Part shown: piece by piece, positions 1 to 6,439 of the stretch | Position numbering within the stretch: position 1 is the stretch's first letter | Layout of the letters: the number at the start of each line of letters is the position of its first letter | NCBI GenBank assembly: GCA_016195295.1 | Contig: JACPZV010000201.1 | Span: 1 to 6,439, forward strand | DNA: 6,439 bases | Source: Acidobacteriota bacterium | GTDB taxonomy: Bacteria; Acidobacteriota; Vicinamibacteria; Vicinamibacterales; CAVVIG01 | Direction: 5' to 3' | Translations under genes and position numbers: made by a program | The notes under the pieces: generated by a model | Databases searched by the model: none | Seen by the model: the letters and a program-made list of their open reading frames with translations, nothing else | What the model was told of the DNA's origin: nothing

Positions 1-205
1 CCCGCCCCTCACGGCTGACGAACGCGACGTCAATTGGAAAGCGCATGAACGCCGTGTGAATCGTCCAGCAGGGCGACAGGATCAGCGCGGCGCACGCGTC
101 GAAGCGGTCGCGGCCGAGCAAGCCGCGGCGGCGGGACGCGCTCGTGGTCGCGATCTCCACCGCGCTCGCCACAATCTCGTCCGTCCGCTCGTTCACGATC
201 TGCAT
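1..205 (-). CDS. DUF192 family protein (partial, 3' end beyond window start)
   Basis: I translated the minus strand from the ATG at 205-203; it stays open for 68 codons to the window edge, with no stop. The product shows the DUF192 signature: RRRGLLGRD (residues 25-33), then a hydrophobic strand ending in PC (45-46), then TIHTAFMRFPIDVAFV (48-63), matching the family pattern of GLxGR followed by IHTxxMRFPIDVxF. DUF192 proteins are small beta-rich proteins of unknown biochemical function, so no activity is assigned. The domain is usually about 110 residues, so some 40-50 residues should lie off the window. There is no signal peptide after the chosen start, which suggests a cytoplasmic form; some family members are secreted. 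The start is the first in-frame ATG, because an in-frame TGA lies in the repeat just upstream (223-221 region excluded by frame, TGA at 226-224). A GAGG sits 9 nt before the ATG. It follows the methyltransferase gene by 25 nt on the same strand and is probably the next cistron of the operon. Confidence 0.9.
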   Translation of the reverse strand, partial: MQIVNERTDEIVASAVEIATTSASRRRGLLGRDRFDACAALILSPCWTIHTAFMRFPIDVAFVSREGR

Positions 206-233
206 GCCTTCAGCCCTCAGCCCTCAGCCCTCA
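206..233 (-). repeat. Four-copy heptamer tandem repeat (TGAGGGC x3 + TGAAGGC)
   Basis: On the minus strand, positions 233 to 206 read as three perfect TGAGGGC units and a fourth, TGAAGGC, ending directly at the ATG of the DUF192 gene. The first TGA is the stop codon of the methyltransferase gene. Because 7 is not a multiple of 3, the TGAs at 233-231, 226-224, 219-217 and 212-210 fall in successive frames, so all three minus-strand frames are closed. The GAGG of the third unit lies 9 nt before the ATG and can serve as a ribosome-binding site. Whether this is a dispersed genomic repeat or only slippage-prone intergenic DNA cannot be told from one copy. Confidence 0.85.
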
Positions 234-842
234 AAACACCCCGGGCACCAAGTGCCATCCGACCCGGCGGCAGTACGCCTGGTATTCGACGTCGGCGGCG
301 AGCAGGTGTTCTTCGATGAGCGCCCGCAGGACGAGCGCCGTATCGGCGACCGCCACGACCACCAGATTCCACGGTCGCGGGTGCGCCACCAGAAACGCGA
401 GGTGTGTGACGAGATACCCGGCGTAAATCGGATGGCGCACGACGTTATACGGGCCCCGCGCGACGACGCCTCGGTTGGCCGGCGCGATCCCGAAGCTGCG
501 GCCGAGCGTCACCTTGCCGACGATGATGAGCGCCAGGCCGACGGCCGATAGCAGAGCCGTCGCGGCGTCCGGCGCCAGGCCGAGGACGTTGGCGGCCCTG
601 AGCATCGCCGGTGCGCCGATCGAGACGGTCGTCAGCGTCGTGGCGACGACCGAACGGTCGACGAGCCGCGCGCGGCGGCGGACGATGGTGAGCACGACGA
701 CGAGCGCCTCGCTCGCAAGCAAGAGCAGCCCGGTGACGCGGCCCGTGCGCAGGAAGTCGCCGAGCAGGTTGATCGAGAGCAGCGCGAACAGCGCGCCAAC
801 GACGACGCGCGACGCCAGCTCGCGGAGGCGCTCACGCGACAT
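231..842 (-). CDS. ICMT/PEMT-superfamily membrane methyltransferase
   Basis: A 203-aa multi-pass inner-membrane protein with about five hydrophobic segments (roughly residues 12-28, 38-55, 95-112, 138-153, 157-175). Its C-terminal half carries the hallmarks of isoprenylcysteine carboxyl methyltransferase-like and phospholipid methyltransferase proteins: LGRSFGI (113-119), then RGPYNVVRHPIYAGYL (129-144), then an EE pair (177-178), an EYQAY segment (186-190) and a terminal VGWHLVPGVF. In this superfamily the RHPxY and EExxL elements bind S-adenosylmethionine. The acceptor substrate cannot be predicted: bacterial members act on lipids, small molecules or unknown targets, and bacteria generally lack prenylated CaaX proteins. 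The ATG at 842 overlaps the end of the upstream ATPase gene by 11 nt (the minus strand reads CATGTCGCGTGA). No Shine-Dalgarno lies at a useful distance, so translation probably depends on coupling. The stop codon is the first unit of the heptamer repeat. The family call is firm; the role is unknown. Confidence 0.88.
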   Translation of the reverse strand: MSRERLRELASRVVVGALFALLSINLLGDFLRTGRVTGLLLLASEALVVVLTIVRRRARLVDRSVVATTLTTVSIGAPAMLRAANVLGLAPDAATALLSAVGLALIIVGKVTLGRSFGIAPANRGVVARGPYNVVRHPIYAGYLVTHLAFLVAHPRPWNLVVVAVADTALVLRALIEEHLLAADVEYQAYCRRVGWHLVPGVF

Positions 843-2193
843 GGCCGGCGCTGCGTCCGTCCTCGTCTCCAGCGGCCGGCGGGCCGGCGTCGACGAAATA
901 CGACGCGCACGCGCGGTCGAGCAGCTCGCGCGTGATTTTCGGCGGGGCGCCGCGATACCGGCAGATCGCCGTCACCTGATCCAACAGGTCGCGCGGATGG
1001 CACGCGCGCAGCGGTCGCCCGTGCGGCGCGTAATGGCGCCGCTGCAGGTACGCCACCATCACGCCGTGGAAGCGGAGATGGCGGCGTCGACAATTGAGCT
1101 CGAAGATCCGCGAGAACTCTTCGACCGTCGGGTTCTCGATCGCGATCTTGTACGGAATCCGGCGTAGGAAGGCCTCGTCTGCGAGAGATTCGGGGTTGAG
1201 GTTCGTCGCAAACACGATGAGGACGTCAAACGGCACCTGGAATTTCTTCCCCGTGTGCAGGGTCAGATAATCCACGCGGCTTTCGAGCGGCACGATCCAG
1301 CGGTTGAGAAGATCCTGGGGCCGGATGCGCTGGCGCCCGAAGTCGTCGACGAGGAAGACGCCGCCGCCCGCCTTCAGCTGAATCGGGGCCTCGTAGAACT
1401 TCGTCAACGGGTTGAACGTGAGGTCCAGCATGTCGAGCGTCAGCTCGCCGCCCACCATGACGACGGGCCGGCGGATGCGCACCCAGCGCCGATCGCGCGG
1501 CGCCGCGGTCACGACGCTCGGCGCGTCATCGTCGGCTTCGAGCGAGTCGTGATTGATCGGATCGAAGACCCTGATGATCTGACCGTCGACGTCGATCGCG
1601 TGCGGCACGTACATGTCGCCGCCGAGCGCGCGGCCCATGCCTTCGGCAATGACGGTTTTTCCGTTGCCGGGCGGGCCGTAGAGGAAGACCGCCTTGCCCG
1701 CGTTGATCGCCGGCCCGAGCTGTTCGAACACGCGGTCGCCCACGATCAGGTGTGAAAAGCCCTGCCGCAAGCGGTCGCGATCGATGTAGCCGCGGCGTCC
1801 CGCCAGCGCGTGCATCTCCGCGACGTACGCCGCCAGCGGCACGGGCGCCGCGCCGGCGTACTGATTGATGTCGAGGTACTGCCGCGCCCGATCGCGGCCG
1901 ACATCCGTCAGCCCATAGCGGTACGCCGCGCCGCCGGTGCCGGCCGCGCCGCGCACTTCCACGAGGCGCTCGGCGCGCGCACGCTCGACAATCGGGTCGA
2001 GGATCGTCCACGACAGCCGCAGGCGTTCGGCGGCGACGTGGCCGGTCGCCTCGCCGCCATAGAGGGTTTTGATCAACAGCTGTTCGATCTGATCCACGCC
2101 CAGTCCCGTGTCAGCCAGCGTCCGCGGGAGCGGCGGTGCGAGCGACGCGACCGGCGTGTCGAAAAGCGATGCGGCGGCTGCGGGACTCGTCAT
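832..2193 (-). CDS. AAA+ ATPase with N-terminal winged-helix-like region, Tad-operon associated
   Basis: A 453-aa soluble protein with no signal peptide or membrane segment. Residues 1-30 are Ala/Pro-rich and probably disordered. Residues about 33-105 look like a winged-helix fold (helices LGVDQIEQLLIKTL and ILDPIVERARAERLVEV, then a small wing with YRYGLTDVGRDRA). The AAA+ core follows: Walker A GPPGNGKT (173-180), Walker B VFLVDDFGR (279-287, with DD where most AAA+ proteins have DE), sensor 1 at FATNLNPESL (328-337, N331), a likely arginine finger at FLRRIP (342-347), and a lid with HPRDLLDQV (399-407) as a sensor-2-like segment. About 100 residues separate Walker A and B, including an acidic stretch (219-223), longer than in a minimal AAA+ module. 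The ATG at 2193 overlaps the tadC stop as ATGA and has no clear Shine-Dalgarno, so it is probably coupled to tadC. It could remodel or regulate the pilus machinery, or bind DNA through the winged helix. AAA+ identity is certain; function is not known. Confidence 0.9.
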   Translation of the reverse strand: MTSPAAAASLFDTPVASLAPPLPRTLADTGLGVDQIEQLLIKTLYGGEATGHVAAERLRLSWTILDPIVERARAERLVEVRGAAGTGGAAYRYGLTDVGRDRARQYLDINQYAGAAPVPLAAYVAEMHALAGRRGYIDRDRLRQGFSHLIVGDRVFEQLGPAINAGKAVFLYGPPGNGKTVIAEGMGRALGGDMYVPHAIDVDGQIIRVFDPINHDSLEADDDAPSVVTAAPRDRRWVRIRRPVVMVGGELTLDMLDLTFNPLTKFYEAPIQLKAGGGVFLVDDFGRQRIRPQDLLNRWIVPLESRVDYLTLHTGKKFQVPFDVLIVFATNLNPESLADEAFLRRIPYKIAIENPTVEEFSRIFELNCRRRHLRFHGVMVAYLQRRHYAPHGRPLRACHPRDLLDQVTAICRYRGAPPKITRELLDRACASYFVDAGPPAAGDEDGRSAGHVA

Positions 2194-3098
2194 CGCTGCG
2201 TGATCGGAAGCAGGACCTGAACGAACTTGATCGCGGCCGGACCGATCGTCACCACCCAGACGGCCGGGAAGATGCAGAACACGAGCGGAAACACCATCTT
2301 GACGCCGGTCTTGGCGGCGGCCTCCTCGGCGCGCTGACGGCGCTTGGTGCGGACGGTGTCGGAATGGACGCGGAGCGACTGCGCCACGCTCGTGCCGAAC
2401 TTGTCGGTCTGCACGAGCATCGCCACGAGCGACGCAATATCGTCCACGCCGGTACGCTCGGCGAGATTGCGCAGGGCTTCGACACGCCCTTTGCCCGCGC
2501 GCAGTTCGAGGTTGATCAGCCGCAGCTCGTCGGACAGATCCGGATGCGCGAACGCCAGCTCGTCGCCGACGCGCTGCAGCGCCTGATCGAGCCCGAGGCC
2601 GGCTTCAACACTGACGACCAGGAGGTCCAGCACGTCGGGCAAGCCCAAGCGGATGCGATGCTGCCGCCGCTTGGCGAGGCGCGCCAGCAGCATGCCGGGA
2701 ATCACGTAGCCCACACCACACGCGCCCAGCGCCATCGGGATGTTGGGACGAAAGAGAACCGGCGACGCGAGAACGACGAAACACACCAGCGCCACGCCAA
2801 GCCGGACTCCGAAGAACACCGCCAGCGCCTCGTGGCTCCGATAGCCGGCCTGGATTAGGCGCTGCCGCAGCTTGCCGGTCTCCGCGGGCGAGGCGGGCAC
2901 GACGCGTCCGAGACGCTTGAGCGTGGCGGCCGCGCGCTCGTAACCCGGATGCTCGTCGGCCGCCGTCACGGCGACGCCCGTCACCTCGCTCAGTCGGCGT
3001 TCGAGCGTCTGGGCGTCTCCGCGCGCGAACACGAGCGCCACCGCGCCGACCAACAGCGACGCCAACACAAACGCGAGCAGCGGCAACAGCAGCGTCAC
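2190..3098 (-). CDS. tadC: TadC-like inner-membrane platform protein (T2SSF fold)
   Basis: A 302-aa integral membrane protein of the type II secretion F family. Together with TadB it should form the inner-membrane platform on which the CpaF/TadA ATPase acts. It has an N-terminal membrane anchor (about 2-24), two further membrane segments (about 92-113 and 119-138), the T2SSF domain beginning at LPDVLDLLVVSVEAGLGLDQAL (153-174, continuing to about 250), and a last membrane segment around MVFPLVFCIFPAVWVVTIGP (268-287). The order of membrane segments and the VEAGLGLDQAL motif favour TadC over TadB, as does its place directly after a first F-type gene. The start is a GTG at 3098, separated by one base from the tadB stop (TGAcGTG). 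It is preceded by GAGGT at 3108-3104 with 5 nt spacing, so it has its own ribosome-binding site. The stop overlaps the ATG of the AAA+ gene. Length and domain content are normal for the family. Confidence 0.93.
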   Translation of the reverse strand: MTLLLPLLAFVLASLLVGAVALVFARGDAQTLERRLSEVTGVAVTAADEHPGYERAAATLKRLGRVVPASPAETGKLRQRLIQAGYRSHEALAVFFGVRLGVALVCFVVLASPVLFRPNIPMALGACGVGYVIPGMLLARLAKRRQHRIRLGLPDVLDLLVVSVEAGLGLDQALQRVGDELAFAHPDLSDELRLINLELRAGKGRVEALRNLAERTGVDDIASLVAMLVQTDKFGTSVAQSLRVHSDTVRTKRRQRAEEAAAKTGVKMVFPLVFCIFPAVWVVTIGPAAIKFVQVLLPITQR

Positions 3099-3099
3099 G

Positions 3100-4076
3100 T
3101 CAGACCTCGATCTTGACCACCTGGCGGATCCAGAAAAACCCGACCGTCTGCATCACGATCGCGACGAGCAGCATCGTCTGACCCATGCGCTCGTGAAACA
3201 GCAGGTTCATGTGATCCGGGCTGATGATCGACAGCGCGACACCGAGCGCCGCGGGAAGCGCGAGCAGCACGTAGCCGGTGAAGCGTCCGTGCGCCGTGTG
3301 GACGCGGACCTGACGCCGGATCTTGAAGCGCTCGCGGACCACGTGCGCCAGGTTGTCCAGGATCTCCGACAGGTTGCCGCCCGTCTCGCGCTGAATCAAC
3401 ACGGCGACCACGAAAAAACGGACGTCGAGCAGGCCGACGCGCTCGGCCATCTCGTTGAGCGCGTCGCGAAGCGGCAGACCGTAGTTCTGCTGGTCGAACG
3501 TCTTTTTGAACTCGGGGCCCACCGGCGGCGGCAGTTCGTCGGCCACCATCCCCATCGCCGTCTGAAATGCGTGGCCGGCGCGAATCGCGCGTGAGAGGAG
3601 GTCGAGCGCTTCCGGAAACTGTTCCTCGAACCGCTTCAGCCGCGTGGATCGCCGCTGCACCAGCCACGCGATCGGCGCCGCGCCGCCGGCGAGCCCGGCA
3701 ACGAGCGGCGCGTACGGCTGGCGCACGAAGATGGACGCCACGACAGCCGACGCCGCGACCGCGACGATGCTGATGAGCGCGACGCTGCTCGGCGTCGTCC
3801 GCACGCCGGACTGCTCGATGAGCCGCGCGAGGCGCGAGCCGGCGCGCGTCCCGGCGACGAACCGATCGACGGCGGGCAGCGGGCCGCCTTCCGTCGATTT
3901 GACCACCGTCTCCGCGCCCGTGTCCCAAAGGGGTCCGCCCGCGCCGGCCATCGCCACGTCTTTCAAGCGGCGGTCGAGCCGCCGGCGGGCGACGGCGCCG
4001 GGCAGGTAGGCGACGGCCGCGGCGCCGCCGAGGACGGCGCCCGCCGCGAGGAGAAACGCGAACGCCGCCAGCAGCA

Positions 4077-4077
<1 letters not shown>
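3100..4077 (-). CDS. tadB: TadB-like inner-membrane platform protein (T2SSF fold)
   Basis: A 325-aa integral membrane protein of the type II secretion F family, partner of TadC and of the CpaF ATPase in Tad pilus assembly. A hydrophobic N-terminal segment (1-24) is followed by a basic cytoplasmic stretch (RRRLDRRLKD, 31-40), a membrane pair (about 97-117 and 122-140), the T2SSF domain (FEEQFPEALDLLSRAIRAG, 150-168, through ETGGNLSEILDNLAHVVRER, 231-250) and two C-terminal membrane segments (about 266-285 and 301-317). The ETGGNLSEILDNLA box is typical of GspF/TadB proteins. I chose the ATG at 4077 because it overlaps the cpaF stop as ATGA, starts right before the first membrane segment, and has a strong GGAGGT at 4089-4084 with 6 nt spacing. 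A longer version from 4152 would add 25 non-hydrophobic residues inside cpaF and has no such support. Confidence 0.93.
3104..3108 (-). promoter_or_regulatory. Ribosome-binding site for tadC (GAGGT)
   Basis: GAGGT on the minus strand, 5 nt before the GTG at 3098, within the final codons of tadB. It supports the GTG start over later in-frame codons. Confidence 0.6.
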
Positions 4078-5429
<1,352 letters not shown>

Positions 5430-5434
5430 CGGGG

Positions 5435-6439
5435 TTACCAGAGGGAGGCGATCCGATCGAGACCGAGCAAACCGCGCCGGGCAGCCGGCGGCGCCGTTTG
5501 ATCGGCGGATCCATCCAGAAGGCGGCGCGTGAAGCTGTCGAACTGCGTCGCGATGTCGGAGTTGCCGGTGAGCGCCAGCGGCACGCCCGAGTTGAGCGCG
5601 GCCGACACGGTCTTGTAGTCGCTGGGGAACGTGTGGTGAATGGGATGGCCGAGCGCGCCTTCGATCTGCTTCGGCAGAATCGGATACGGCTCGGCGGCGC
5701 GGTTCAGCAGCACGCGCACGCGCTCGCCGCACGCGCCGAGCTGGCGCACCCGGTCGAGCAGCCGCTGCGCGTTGCGCACCGACGGCACGTCAGGATTCGC
5801 CACCAGGAACATCTGATCCGCGCTGTAGAGCGCGGCCACCGTGCAGGAATTGATCTGGCTGCCCGCGTCCACGACGACGTACTCGTGCTGCCGGGCGAGC
5901 AGGCGCAGCAGTTCCTCGATCGCGCCGCCGTCGGCCGCGCCCGGCCGATCGAAGTGATCGGAGCCCGCGAGAATCTCGAGGCCCGACTTGTGCGTCACGA
6001 CCAGCTCGCGCAGGAACTCGCGATCGAGACGATGCAGGTTGTCGATGGCGTCGAGCAGGCTGAAACGCGGGCGCACGCCGAGAAACAGCGCGACTTCGCC
6101 GAGCCCCGCCTTCAAGTCCACGATGAGCACGGACTTCCGGCTCAGGCGCGCCAGCTCGACGCCGCAGTTCACCGACACCGTCGTCGTGCCGGCGCCGCCT
6201 TTGGCCCCGAAGAACACGAGCATGGTGGCCGCCGGCCGGGCGCCTTGCGCCGTCTCGCGCCTGGCGGCCGTCCGGCGAACGGCGCCGTGAAACGCTTCCT
6301 CGGCCGGCGGCCAGACGAAGAACTCGTTCGCGCCCGCCCGCATGCACTGCAGGATGAGGTCCGGATCGGGCGCCAGCGCGACGGCGAAGATTCCGGCGCC
6401 GGCCGCGGCGCCGCGCAGCCGCTCGATGTTCGACATCGC
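5435..6439 (-). CDS. cpaE: CpaE/TadZ-type pilus assembly ATPase (partial, 5' end beyond window end)
   Basis: A ParA/MinD-superfamily protein that in Tad systems localises the pilus machinery at the pole and supports assembly. Numbering from the first in-frame ATG (6436), residues 1-60 look like the C-terminal half of a degenerate receiver domain (DPDLILQCMRAGANEFFVWP, 24-43). The ATPase domain follows: FFGAKGGAGTTTVSVN (75-90) is the deviant Walker A with the signature Lys79 but Thr84 where ParA/MinD has the P-loop Lys, then VLIVDLKAGLGEVALFLG (103-120, switch I/A' region) and EYVVVDAG (185-192, Walker B). A Pro/Ala-rich linker (about 312-320) precedes the short tail GLLGLDRIASLW. The loss of the second lysine is usual for CpaE/TadZ. 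The frame is open to the window edge, and the beginning of the receiver domain is missing, so the real start is almost certainly outside and the ATG at 6436 is internal. It is the first visible cistron and ends 5 nt before cpaF. Confidence 0.93.
   Translation of the reverse strand, partial: AMSNIERLRGAAAGAGIFAVALAPDPDLILQCMRAGANEFFVWPPAEEAFHGAVRRTAARRETAQGARPAATMLVFFGAKGGAGTTTVSVNCGVELARLSRKSVLIVDLKAGLGEVALFLGVRPRFSLLDAIDNLHRLDREFLRELVVTHKSGLEILAGSDHFDRPGAADGGAIEELLRLLARQHEYVVVDAGSQINSCTVAALYSADQMFLVANPDVPSVRNAQRLLDRVRQLGACGERVRVLLNRAAEPYPILPKQIEGALGHPIHHTFPSDYKTVSAALNSGVPLALTGNSDIATQFDSFTRRLLDGSADQTAPPAARRGLLGLDRIASLW

Noticed and set aside
868..892. GGCCGGC-rich direct or palindromic repeat near the end of the ATPase gene
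   Set aside because: It is explained by Ala/Gly/Pro codons in the low-complexity C-terminal tail, is inside coding sequence, and has no T-run that would make it a terminator.
475..1167. 230-codon plus-strand frame across the methyltransferase and ATPase genes
   Set aside because: It spans the junction of two well-supported minus-strand genes and has low-complexity Arg/Ala/Ser composition, without motifs or a ribosome-binding site.
5430..5732. N-terminal extension of cpaF to an upstream ATG at 5732
   Set aside because: The added 101 residues lie inside cpaE in another frame, are Arg-rich and unlike any CpaF N-terminus. The start at 5429 sits directly after the cpaE stop and gives a normal length.

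Overview
The window is very GC-rich and densely packed. Seven adjacent genes, all on the minus strand, read from the right edge (6439) to the left edge (1). The outer two are cut by the window edges. Gene density, GC bias at third codon positions and protein style suggest a soil-type, high-GC Gram-negative bacterium. Acidobacteriota (Vicinamibacteria-like) is my best guess and Myxococcota the main alternative; no marker gene here settles this.

Right half (about 6436 to 2190): the cytoplasmic and inner-membrane motor of a Tad/Flp (type IVc) pilus. In order these are CpaE/TadZ (degenerate-P-loop ParA/MinD-type localisation ATPase, 5' end off the window), CpaF/TadA (secretion ATPase of the VirB11/PilT class), TadB and TadC (two T2SSF-fold inner-membrane platform proteins). 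The pilin, CpaB, secretin CpaC and prepilin peptidase are not in the window. In known Tad loci they usually lie upstream of cpaE, which here means beyond 6439.

Left half (2193 to 1): where many Tad loci carry tadD (TPR lipoprotein) and the TadE/TadG pseudopilins, this operon continues with a three-gene tail. It encodes (i) a 453-aa AAA+ ATPase with an N-terminal winged-helix-like region, (ii) a 203-aa multi-pass membrane methyltransferase of the ICMT/PEMT superfamily, and (iii) the start of a DUF192 protein. The DUF192 gene is easily missed because it is short and truncated at the window edge.

The genes are chained by stop-start overlaps or gaps of a few bases: 5 nt, ATGA, TGAcGTG, ATGA and an 11-nt overlap. 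This strongly suggests one transcript with translational coupling. The only non-trivial gap (25 nt, between the methyltransferase and DUF192 genes) is filled by a four-copy heptamer repeat, TGAGGGC. It supplies a stop codon in each minus-strand frame and a Shine-Dalgarno-like GAGG for the next gene. No promoter, terminator, RNA gene, mobile element or CRISPR array is visible.

The most interesting possibility is that the AAA+ ATPase, membrane methyltransferase and DUF192 protein form an accessory module that works with the Tad pilus. That is inference from gene order and coupling only.
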